A DNA stretch of 64,000 bases from assembly GCA_964020155.1 (NCBI GenBank), contig OZ026550.1, positions 947,501 through 1,011,500 on the forward strand, written 5' to 3'. Source of the stretch: Chondrilla cf. caribensis (Eukaryota; Porifera; Demospongiae; Chondrillida; Chondrillidae). The stretch's first letter is position 1; every line of letters starts with the position of its first letter. Shown piece after piece: positions 11,193-21,721 of the stretch. Position numbers and translations under genes: made by a program. The notes under the pieces were generated by a model. That model saw only the letters and a program-made list of their open reading frames with translations, was not told where the DNA came from and ran no database searches.

Positions 11193-11247
11193 CTCTAGTC
11201 CACAACTAGGAGGATTTAATGGGATTTGTTCAACTTCGTTTTTCATC
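11193..11247 (-). CDS. Candidate short exon, paralogue of 3,031-3,090
   Basis: Minus strand: a pyrimidine-rich acceptor (TTCTTTATTCTCACTAG), an open stretch reading MKNEVEQIPLNPPSCGLE, and a donor GTGAAA. Exon-like structure is shared with 3.03 kb. No continuing GTPase exons are found further left before the microsatellite, so this copy looks partial. Confidence 0.3.
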
Positions 11248-11437
11248 CTAGTGAGAATAAAGAAAGAAGTATGGCTACTTAGACATGTACATGTATCTAG
11301 TACAAAAGGACCAGTTGAGAAAGTAAACAAAGCTGTATGTGGTGCACTTCAGGACTGACTATGGATCCACTAGGACCATAGATACTCTTTACTGCATAGT
11401 ATAGAGTATCTGTGCTAGGACAGACCAGGTAGTCCCC

Positions 11438-12031
11438 TAGTCTGGCGTAGCCGACCCTTGATCCGCCATTTTATTTTGTTGGGGCGGAGAAAGGGTCTGG
11501 TCTGGTCTGGAACCTCTTTCTGTACCGGGAGGCGGAGTCGACGATGACAAATCGTAAATTTATCGCACATTATCGCATATTCTAAGGGGGTATTTTCACT
11601 CATGCACAACGGTTGGCGAAGGATGCGTTGTCTTCGGCAGAGTCCTGTTGGTTTTGCGTAGCAATTACAATTCCAAAATATAGAAGTATTTTGAATTCTG
11701 AAGCAAATAGCCATATGTTTTGAGATTTGTTACAAAAGGGAGACCGCTACCCCCGAATTGACGCAGAAAGATAGATAGAGCCGACCGAATTTACGTAAAC
11801 GGGTGGTTTTCACGGATTTAGACAGTCAACGATAGCCAAACTACACTTCTATGCTGGAAATGAGCCACCATTAGTCGTTCACGTTTTTATGCGTCTAAAA
11901 GGCGTTCTGCAATCTGATTGGGCGCACGAATTCCTGCGCCGTGGTACAGAAATAGGTTCCTGACCAGACCAGACCCTTTCTCCGCCCCAACAAAATAAAA
12001 TGGCGGATCAAGGGTCGGCTACGCCAGACTA
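11438..12031. mobile_element. 594-bp foldback MITE with 9-bp target duplication (Mutator-like)
   Basis: Terminal inverted repeats of at least 80 bp start TAGTCTGGCGTAGCCGACCC and end with the complement, GGGTCGGCTACGCCAGACTA. Perfect 9-bp direct repeats GTAGTCCCC flank it at 11,429-11,437 and 12,032-12,040. A 9-bp duplication and long inverted ends are typical of Mutator-like elements (established pattern). There is no transposase. Degenerate halves of related elements lie at 27.1-27.4, 31.2-31.45 and 51.45-51.74 kb. Confidence 0.85.
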
Positions 12032-12109
12032 GTAGTCCCCATGGACCACTCTTTCTTTCTATATAAGCAATTTTAATTTCCACATCATGTAGCTATTGGT
12101 CCTAGTGAG

Positions 12110-12660
12110 TGGTCCTATACCACTTCAAGTCAGCTTCCTCCGTGTCTGCATTCACAGTAAAGTGTCTGAATATGAAGAGATGTAACACTTGTGTAATACA
12201 AACGAACCTCGCTCACAGCTGAAGTGACATTTACAACGGATGAACACTGAGGTTTGGGTCCAGGTATTTCCAATCATAGCACGGCGATGGTCCAACTGAA
12301 GGTAGTCAGTCGGTACAGTAGCTAGGCAGGACGCGAGTATCGTACACGATTCGTTGATCCGTTGGCAGATCCCACAACTCCATCGATGCTCGTTACAAAC
12401 GTTTTTCAAATGAAAGGAACTTCAAATATGAGGGACTGAAACAAGAGACGCTGAAAATGACTGGATATTTACCGCTCTTCGTAAACGCCATTTTAAAAAA
12501 CCAAAAAATGGGGGAAACCCCTCTACCTTCCGTTCGTTACTGGATCGAGGGTTTGCCTCCCGAGTGGAAAGAACGAGTCGTGTTCTTTAGGAGAAGATCC
12601 TCGAGAATGTCACCATTTGTTGGCATGGGTAACTTTATCAGAATGACTTGAAAGAACAAT
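12110..12660 (-). other. Duplicated 5'-region of a minus-strand gene (copy B)
   Basis: Paralogue of 3,320-3,690. The minus-strand ATG near 12,490 opens a 32-codon frame MAFTKSGKYPVIFSVSCFS, then a stop. A second open frame downstream reads CNEHRWSCGICQRINES, which copy A matches only in part. Treat as a candidate first exon with promoter; coding status is unproven. Confidence 0.3.
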
Positions 12661-13320
12661 TAAGATCTGCTTATATAATGTGGGCTTATGGTAATAAGTA
12701 CTGTATTTCGTTACTCATTATAATTAGCTCATCTCAGCTTACCTCTTGCTATCATTGAACCTAATGTTTCCTTGTTACTGAATTAGTTATGGGATAACAT
12801 GTCTACATTGACCTAAAATTCAGTTACATACATCTGCATATGGCATCTAGCTAGAACTAGGGACTAGGAGGGTCTTGCCAGATATAACCTTTATCCCTTT
12901 ACTGGGTACCTTATTGAAAAGTAGTCTTCGGGCTTAACGTTTTCCCCAGTTTAAATATGATTCCCTATCCTATCCACTTCTCTTCACAGTTTGAGTGAGT
13001 TATTTATATACCCTCCTTTGTTTGTTTATTGTTGTTGTTATTTGGTGTCATTGTCTGCTGTCTTGTTGTTTCTTTGTTATCATTGCTCTTTTCTTCTTAT
13101 ACCCATTACCACACTTACCACTCTGTTAATTGCTGTACCTGATACCTTGAAAATAGTCTTAGGGCCTAATGTTTCCCCAGTTTGAATAAGATTCCCTACT
13201 CCATCCACTTCTCTCACGGTTTGAGTACCTACGTACAGTATATGAATGGTATAGTCAATACCCATGGGGTCACATTTCAAATAGTCGCTGTAATGGGGCG
13301 CTTGCTAAAGTATCTGTTTA
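12661..13320. other. Intergenic stretch, no gene seen
   Basis: Includes two similar short blocks (12,930-12,990 and 13,155-13,215, sharing TTCCCCAGTTT and CTATCC/ATCCACTTCTCT), about 225 bp apart. No coding signal. Confidence 0.4.
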
Positions 13321-13329
13321 CATGAACAG

Positions 13330-13926
13330 TCTTCATTGGGGCGAGCGTAGCGAGCCCCTCTCTAGCGGTAAGGCCCTACTTCCGGTTGTGGTCCACAATA
13401 AATATATATATGTATCACACGAATTTTGGCCCAGAAGCAAAAAGCGGTGTTCCCTTCGATTCGGCTGCCTCCTTGCCGACGAAGGCCTCGTAGAAGGTCT
13501 CCGACCGGGCTCGGACACAATCTCGAACGATTCAGCAACGCCGTCGGTCGATTTTACCGGCGAGGGGCTCCGAGTCTTCTACCCGACTCGACCGTCTTCG
13601 ACTGGCTGTCGTTCCTCTCTCGAACGAGGCAGGTCTTCGACCAAAGCTTTATCCTCCCCTCAAGTCTCGACTAAGATCCCAGTAGGCGGCGGGAACAGTC
13701 GGGTCTCCAACAAGAAGCCAGGGAATCCCGTCAAGTCCACCCCACTTTGAAGAACGTATTTCAACGGATCAGCATCGCAAACGACATAGGGATGTCGATG
13801 ACGTAATGTCATATTCGAAGGCATGGTGACCCATTTTGGCAGACATTTGTGTATGACGTCATTGGCATGAAAAGATGACGATTCTACGTGTTTCGGTTGC
13901 GTTCCTACTGTTACTGATGTAGCCAT
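13330..13926 (-). other. GC-rich island with a possible minus-strand first exon
   Basis: Composition jumps to about 55% GC between 13,330 and 13,760, unlike the surroundings. The minus strand has an 88-codon frame from an ATG at 13,926 (MATSVTVGTQPKHVESSSFH), ending in a stop at 13,660. Further minus-strand open frames in other phases follow (13,518-13,333). It could be a decayed gene or a GC-rich transposon fragment; the block GGGGCGAGCGTAGCGAGCCC at 13,338 is a near-palindrome. Not recognised. Confidence 0.25.
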
Positions 13927-14452
13927 AGTAGGTTAGGTTAGGTAAACTTATTTAGACTGTGGAGCCCAGTCTAGATAATATGCGTAACCCAACCTACTAG
14001 CCATTTAAAATAAATTTATGAACATTAATCATCGGTATATACATTTTCAGCTCCCTTATGCGAGCCCCAGCAGACTCTGTCTCGGTATGACTGTATTCTT
14101 ATATATTAGTGCCGGGACAATTAATCGATTAATGGAAAGCCATGCATGTTTATTGACCTCTTAATATTAAATGGAGTTTATTAATATTATACTGACTGAG
14201 TTTTATTAACAATAATAATCATTTACACATCTTTATTTGTAAATTAATAATCTGGATTTGTGCACAATTGCAGACCATGCATAATTTAATTTAAATCTTT
14301 ATTACACTCAGCAAGTATCAGTTAAGTGAACTTAGAATTTACTGCATATTAATAAAATGTAATGTTAAGTTATTGAGATAAAAAGGTTGATACATAGAAT
14401 TATCCAGTTGTGACATGGACAGGGTGTCACATTTTAGAGAAATGTCTTTGTG

Positions 14453-14511
<59 letters not shown>

Positions 14512-14619
14512 ATGCTATGTGTGTGTGTGTGTGTTGTATGTGTATATGTGTTGTGTGTGTGTGTGTGTGTGTGTGTGTTGTGTGTGTGTGTGTGTGTGTG
14601 TGTTGTATGTGTATATGTG

Positions 14620-14691
<72 letters not shown>

Positions 14692-14707
14692 ATATGTGTG
14701 TGTTGTA

Positions 14708-14776
<69 letters not shown>

Positions 14777-14826
14777 ATGCATGTGTGTGTGTTGTATGTG
14801 TATACGTGTTGTGTGTGTGTGTGTGT

Positions 14827-14898
<72 letters not shown>
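14453..14898. repeat. 450-bp compound (TG)n microsatellite
   Basis: Long TG tracts are punctuated by a recurring TGTTGTATGTGTATATGTGT motif (near 14,532, 14,600, 14,700 and 14,790) and by CATGC. The regular punctuation suggests a larger repeat unit built on the dinucleotide. Confidence 0.95.
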
Positions 14899-15039
14899 CC
14901 ATACACCCATGCATAAACAATAACTAGTCTATTGTCAGTATATTTCATAATTTCCATTTATTATTGTGTAGTCTTGAGTTCGTGCACCATAATTGGTGTA
15001 CTACCAATTACAATTGTCTTTGGTATATATCTATCAATC

Positions 15040-16690
15040 AATCAATCAATCATTATTAATGTGCCACGTGCATAACATAACACTAGGACAGACAGTCCTA
15101 TGAGGCACACCTCATAATCTGTCTACAAAGAAAAATCAGATCAACACATAACATTATAAGTCATTATTCAGGCTGGAATCAGTTAAAACGTGCAATCCAC
15201 ATCTTTGAGATAATCTTGAGAATTGGAAGATGCCTACATCCTCGTCTAAAATGATAAATAACTTTTCATCATTGGTCAATAATTCAAAATTTGGATATAC
15301 CCTTGTCAGTGACTTAAATAGGTCTGCCCGTTCGTCTTCCCATCTCTTGCACTCCAGCAGCCAGTGTTGTACATCTTCCACCTTCCCTGTATCACATTCC
15401 ACACATGTTCTCTCCTCTCTCCCAAGCCCCCTCCATCTTCCACACTCAATCCTGAGTGGGGCTGTCCCATCTCTGATCATCATCATGAGTCTTCTCTTGC
15501 CCTTGTCAGCAACATCTAAACATCGAGACTCACCACCTTTCTCCTTCAATAGCCTCAACAAGGTCAACTTGGGTTTTGTGGCTAGTTCATCATCCCATTC
15601 ATCTTCCACCCTCCTTCTCGCACAAGCCTGCAACATTGTTGTAATTTCTCCATATGACAGTCCTTTTCCCTCCTCAACACCAATTTCACTCCAACCAAAG
15701 CACCCGATGCATTTTTTTTAGATTCTTTATCCATCCTTCACCACTATTAGCCACTACCAATGCTACTGCCCTCAAAATCCTTCCTTCAAACATTGGATTT
15801 GTCATGACCTTCAACCAAAAAGCAACACATCTCATCCTTGCCAGCCAGACCACCGGAAAGGCATCAGCCTCTATCATCAGAGATACCTTTGGGTGGCGCA
15901 CACCCACACCAAAGAAGATTCTCAGGGCCCTTAGTTGTAGTTGGTATAGCCCATCTAACTTCTGATGACAACCCCAGATCTCTGCCCCATACAACAACAC
16001 AGATTCCACCAGTGACTGCATCAACTTCATAAATGACTTTCCATTCACCTCCCCAATTGACTCACGACACCTCCGCAGCCAAGCACTCAATGCCCGAGAC
16101 CCCATTTCCACCCGATGCTCCACCATATTTGAGCAGTTCAAACTGTCATCCACCAAGCAGCCCAAGTACTTGTAAGTAGGTACCCATGGAAGGACCTTGC
16201 CACCAATTCTAAATTGCTCAGCACTCTTATTAATCCCTCTTCTTCTCATGTGCATTACTGCACTCTTCTCCACTTTTATCTCCACAGACCATTTTTCACA
16301 CCACCTTTGTAAGCATCGAAGACTCTTCCTCATATCATCTGCACTTTCAGCCAACAGAGCTGTGTCATCAGCAAACAGTAAACCAGGTACCATAATTTCG
16401 TCACACACCACCCCACATTCCCTATCCTTCAACTCAGTTACCAAACTGTTGATGTACAAGGAAAAGAGAACCGGGGATAACACACACCCTGCCGTAGACC
16501 TTTCATAACTTCAAACTCTTCACCTAAGCACCCGTCAATTCTCACTTGAGACATGCTACCACCATACAAACCCTTCAAGAAGGAAAGGAAGCACCCATGA
16601 ACGCCATAACCCTCCAAGCAACTCCACAACTTCTTCCTATTCACCCAATCATAAGCCTTCGTCAATAAAAGCTGATAGCATTCCACTTGG
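15040..16690 (-). mobile_element. 5'-truncated LINE, reverse transcriptase fragment (minus)
   Basis: A non-LTR retrotransposon in minus orientation. Fingers/palm region: KAYDWVNRKKLW and GLRQG (16,686-16,510). Catalytic LLFADDTAL lies in the frame 16,483-15,686, followed by LLYGAEIWG. The C-terminal part (15,636-15,154) has a CCHC-type motif, CVECDTGKVEDVQHWLLEC. The reading frame breaks after GLRQG (about 16,490) and at a run of eight A (minus strand; T at 15,713-15,720). The 3' end lies at an (ATCA)n tail near 15,030-15,056. Decayed and 5'-truncated. Clade not assigned. Confidence 0.85.
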
Positions 16691-16761
16691 CCTCTTTGCC
16701 AGCATGGACTGACCGATCAACAACAAAGACAGAATTTGATCCCTACAACTCCTACCATCAC

Positions 16762-16765
<4 letters not shown>

Positions 16766-16802
<37 letters not shown>

Positions 16803-16929
16803 CACTATAGGGAAGTCTATTTTTGGTGCCTTACAGAGTGTCCTTTGTACAGAGGTAATTTCTATGGTGTCCTTTATTGGGAGAGTCCTTTAATAGAGGT
16901 TCCACTGTATCTATCTATCTATCTATCTA

Positions 16930-16975
<46 letters not shown>

Positions 16976-17006
16976 TAGATAGATAGATAGATAGATAGAT
17001 CGTATT
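16766..17006. repeat. (TA)n and palindromic TATC/(TA)n/GATA microsatellites
   Basis: A (TA)n tract at 16,768-16,802 is followed by a 95-bp perfect-looking palindrome at 16,911-17,005: TCTA repeats, then (TA)n, then TAGA repeats. They lie between the two opposed LINE fragments. Confidence 0.9.
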
Positions 17007-18152
17007 GAATGAGTTTTTGAATGGCAAGAAGATGAGAGAGGCTTTAATGGATAATGGTAGAAAAGCTTTATATGGGGTCATGAGGCTGGTAAGGAATCTG
17101 GGAAATGTAGGATGGGCAACCTTTTCAAAGTTGTATGTCTCAATGGTGAGAAACACGCTATTATATGGTTGTGAAATATGGGGAGTTTTGAGTGGCAATG
17201 ATGCGAAATTGGAGAGAGTGCAGAGGGCTGCAATAAGAAGTTTTTTAGGTGTTCATTCCCGTTTCCCTTTACTTGGGCTTGAGTTGGAGGCAGGCCTGAC
17301 CCCCTTGAGGTGGGAGGCTAGAAGACGGGCAATTAGATATTGGGTGAAAGTGCATAAATTGAGGGAAAATAGATTACTCTCCAAGATTTTGGTATGGGCA
17401 AAGGGTAGGAATGATTGGGAGGACGGAATTACAAAAGTGACCCAGATGTTGGGGTGGGAGAAATTGGGAAGAGGATGTAGGGAATTCTTTATGGGGTTAT
17501 CAGATAGGCAGATTGAAGAGATGGTAAATGATAGTATATGGAGAAAGCTTAGATTGGAATGGGTAGAAGGGTGCAATAGGTCATCTAAATTACAGTATTG
17601 GGCTGGAATGTGTGGTGATTTAGGTTATAAGGAATGGCAGGATGGAGGAGTTGTTAATATTTTAAATAAAAACCGAAGGCGATTGATGGCAGAACTTAGA
17701 AGTGGTTGCCCCAAGTTAGAGGTGGAGACAGGAAGATGGCAAAAGAAGGAGAGAGGGGAAAGGTTGTGCTCGTTATGTCACGGGGAAGTAGGTGACGTTA
17801 GCCACTTCCTCAGTGAGTGTGAGGCATTGGATGTGGAGAGAAAGGCTTTGAGAGCTACCCTAAAGGATGTCACAGATGAGAACTTTGCAATAGAAGTGTT
17901 GAATTCAATCAAGGATAATGAAGTGGTCAAGCGAGTGATGGCTATGTGGAGATTGCGGGAAGATTTGTTAGTTTAGCCAGCCTTTAACTACAGATTTCGA
18001 TGTACCTGCTACTTTCTTTCTTATGTCACTCCTTTGGAGTTGGTCCTTGTTATTTAATTTTATTTTCATCTGAGTGTTTATCTATGTATGTACATTTACT
18101 TATATATGTGTAGTGCTGTTTTGGGGAAACCCTACCAAAGCACTGTAATATC

Positions 18153-18187
<35 letters not shown>
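17005..18187 (+). mobile_element. 5'-truncated LINE 3' fragment (plus)
   Basis: A 323-codon open frame from the microsatellite to 17,976 encodes the end of a LINE reverse transcriptase: LLYGCEIWG, then a thumb-like region, then a zinc motif CSLCHGEVGDVSHFLSEC. It resembles the minus-strand copy at 15-16.7 kb, so both belong to one broad family. A short 3' UTR ends in (TAA)n at 18,150-18,187, a typical LINE tail. The fragment has no stop codon within its ORF, suggesting a fairly recent 5'-truncated insertion into the GATA tract. Confidence 0.85.
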
Positions 18188-18319
18188 TATATTAATTTAT
18201 TTTTTTTGGAATTAGAGCTTACAAGAATCTGACAAGAAAATGTAATAATAAATGATATATTATATGTAAACATATACTATGATATAATAGTTATAATTAA
18301 TAATAATTCAAGATGGTGG

Positions 18320-21290
18320 ATGGCGGCTAGTATGTGCTCTCAATAGCGCTCCCAATCAAGATGTTGCCCATGCATGAAGAATGGTCGTTGCATAAGATGC
18401 CAATGTGTGAAGAAAGGTTTACCTTGTGTCGATTGTTGGCCTTCTTTATCTATAATCCAGTCAGATGTGAAAATTCAAGCAGCTTGACAGCCGACGATAT
18501 GCCAACGGCCCAGCGCCCAATTCATCTTCATCCCCATTCAATTCCGAGTCCTTCCGTTTCTAGTGTTCGCGATGATTGTATTCCTGATTTGCCTACCTCT
18601 AACGTTCATCGAGAGCCAACTAGTGGTCGTTCACGTAACGACCAAAGTTCTGCCGAACTCGATCACCTCTCCAGGTGCATGAGCCATCGTAGGAAAATTC
18701 TGAAAAGAATTCCATCGGCTCTCGCGCATATCCACAGCTAGAAAATTGGCTACTATAGTCGAGCAGGTGATTCCCCTCCTGGTCGATACATTTTCAGTTT
18801 CCTAAGAGATGCCTATTCACCCCCCAAAGAGGAGGCAACTTAGCATCCCTAGTCAACAAACCAGTATCACAGGAATCTGACACCTCGAAGCAACCTTCTG
18901 GTCTTAATGGGGGTTGTGGTCCTAGGCCGGAAAAAACATGCAATCCTATTGACACCCTCTCTGCGAGGGTGTCCAGTAAACTGGAGGAAGGAGACTACTG
19001 AGGAGCTGTGAGATTAATTTGCAGTGAGGACATGTTTGCAGATCATTCAGACTCCACTTTAGAGGCACTGAGACAGAAACATCCACCACAACACCCCGAC
19101 TCCTCCATACCTGACCTTTCCATCAATAATCCTCTACCATTTCCCATAGATGCAGCTCTTATCAGGAAGACCATCTCCTCTTTCCCTAATGGCTCAGGTG
19201 GGGGTCCAGATGGCCTCCTGCCACAACATTTGAAGGACCTTACAGGCCCTTCAGCCGGAGATGGTGGTGTGCTCCTTCTAAAGGCGTTGACAGCATTGGT
19301 CACACTGGTTCTGGAAGGCAGGACCCAAGAAGCAATTCGCCCCCTCTTTTTTGGTGCTTCACTCACCGCCCTCAAGAAAAAGAATGGTGGTATACGCCCA
19401 ATAGCTGTGGGATGCACAATCAGAAGACTAGCTTCCAAATGTGCCTGTCTCCATGCTCTCAACTCTATCCCACAACTGCTATCCCCGCACCAAATGGGCT
19501 TCGGCATCTCAGGAGGAGCAGAAGCAGCGGTCCATGCTGGTAGGGTCTATCTCAACAATCAATCGTCAGAAAAAGCCATCCTTAAAGTAGATTTCGAGAA
19601 TGCTTTTAACAGTATCAGACGAGATAAAGTCCTTCTGGCTGTCAGTAAGTTCATTCCCGATCTGTTACCCTTCGCTCACTCTGCTTATCCCACCAGTTCA
19701 ATCCTCTGGTAGGATGATGTTCAGATTGCCTCATCCGAGGGCATCCAACAGGGAGATCCTATTGGCCCTTTGTTGTTTTGCCTAACCATCCATGACCTTG
19801 TGCTAAGCCTGGTCTCTCAATTCAAGGTTTTCTATCTGGATGATGAACAATCGGTGGTAACCTCGAAGATAATCTCTGCAGATTTGAACCACATCGAAGA
19901 ACAAGGACGAGAACTAGACTAGAGAGCAAGTCAGAGTTGATTTCTAATGACCAGCCTGCAGCAGCGAAATTGCTATCATCCTTCCCTGGTTTGCAGCTGG
20001 TACCCTCGGAGCATGCAACACTTTTGGGATCCCCATTGGGAGCCAGTGCAATGGCCACAGTTTTAGATTCCCAGATACAGCACTTGAGACTGTCTGGGGA
20101 ACGTCTGCACCACCTCCAGTCACATGACACCCTTACCATTTTGCGTCACTCCCTTGCTTTACCATCACTCCTACACGTTCTACGCACATCTCCGGCATTC
20201 TCGTCACCACTCCCATCTGTCTGGGATAACTTAATGCTCTCCATCTTCTCCACCGTTACCAATATAGAATTCCACCCCGGAGACCCTGCCTGGCTTCAAG
20301 CAACCCTCCCAGTCGGATCTGGGGGTCTCGGCATCCGGAGCGCTTGTCATCTTGCACCTTCCGCCTTTTTGGCATCCGCTGATGGAGCCTCCTCACTGAT
20401 GCTTGAGCTTCTGCCATCAGACCTATCCACTGTACCATACATGGAAAGGATTTCTGCCTTGTCTGCCTGGAGACATGACCTGCCACGGGACACTCCCGTA
20501 CCTTCCACTCCTAGCCTTCAAAAAGCCTGGGACAAACCAAGGGTTGACTGTCTGTTTGATGCCATTCTTTCAGCATGTGGCGACCAAGAATCCAGAGCTA
20601 GACTATTAGCCACTAGTTCCAAGGAATCTGGTGCTTGGCTGAATGCCCTGCCAATCTCCTCCCTTGGCCTCTGCATGCCTAATGACGCTGTCAGGATTGC
20701 AGTGGGTCTAAGAGTTGGAGCACCAATCAGCCAACCCCATGTGTGTGTCCACTGCGGCAAGGATGTGGATCATTTGGCTAGACATGTTCTTAACTGCAGG
20801 TTTAGCAAGGGAAGAATTTCTCATCACAATGCCATCAGCAGGATTATCCATCACTCCCTTGCAACTGCAAACATCCCCTCGAGACTGGAACCCTCCGGCC
20901 TACATCGGTCAGATGGGAACTGGCCTGATGGCATAATGATGATCCCCTGGTCTCAAGGCAAGTATCTGGTTTGGGATGTGACATGTCCAGACACCTTCTG
21001 TACATCTAATTGTCTGAGAGCCATCAGTGAGCCTGGAGGTGCAGCTGCACATGCTGAAATTGAGAAATCGAGAAAGTATGCCCATCTGGACAGCATGTAC
21101 TTGTTTCAACCAGTGGCAATTGAAACAAGCAGAAAACTTCCTGAGGGAGCTGGGCAAACGGATCAAAACGGCATCTGCAGAGTCAAGGTCGTTTGGCTTT
21201 CTATTACAGAGAATCTCCGTTGCAATCCAGATTGGGAATGCCACCTCGGTGCTAGGGTCCCTCCCCGTAACAGACTGTGATTTCTGTCCC
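18320..21290 (+). mobile_element. RLE-type non-LTR retrotransposon, decayed
   Basis: Three parts in order. (1) A Cys-rich N-terminal motif at about 18,358-18,445 (CCPCMKNGRCIRCQCVKKG then CVDC), with a frame change before ENSSSL. (2) Reverse transcriptase from 19,008: DFENAFNSI (motif A), EGIQQGDPIGPLLF (motif B), FYLDDEQSV (catalytic DD), with an in-frame TAG at 19,710 and a frame break near 19,915. (3) A C-terminal frame of about 447 codons (to 21,280) with a finger CVHCGKDVDHLARHVLNC followed by PDGIMMI...WDVTCPD. Finger plus PD...D fits a restriction-like endonuclease as in R2-type elements (established). Non-functional as it stands. Confidence 0.8.
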
Positions 21291-21299
21291 CTTGATTAG

Positions 21300-21700
21300 T
21301 CTCTAGCTTGCATGCATCATATATATTTGCTGTCTTATGTATAATGATTGTAATTATTATTATTGTATCATAATATACATGTATTATATACATATATTTT
21401 AATTTTATTGTAGTTATCATTACTTATTATTTTTATATCACCATCCTTAATGTTGTGTATGATAATAATAATGATAATATTAGTATAATAATATTATGAT
21501 TGTTTAACATAGTTATATTATTACTATTATTATTATGGATAAGTTCATTGGAATTATATATAGCAGGAATACATTTAGTACAATTATATTATACCACTAT
21601 TGCAATAACAATTATAAAGAAGCTATAAGTAATTATAAGTAATGCGTGGGAATCACTACAAAATGTAACACATAAAATAATATTTGATTATTCTTAATGT
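21300..21700. other. AT-rich spacer
   Basis: ATT/TAT-rich sequence between the retrotransposon end and the helicase copy 2 stop codon. Bases 21,650-21,720 are shared with 7,105-7,170. No gene seen. Confidence 0.4.
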
Positions 21701-21721
21701 ACGTATGTGCATTCATTAGTT

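Noticed and set aside
10749..11205. Long Thr/His and Cys/Val open frames over CA/TG tracts (also at 2.6, 14.4, 45.0, 46.7, 48.7, 63.0 kb)
   Set aside because: Open on both strands and in several frames only because a dinucleotide repeat has no stop codons.
15230..15721. 163-codon plus-strand frame
   Set aside because: Antisense of the minus-strand LINE ORF.
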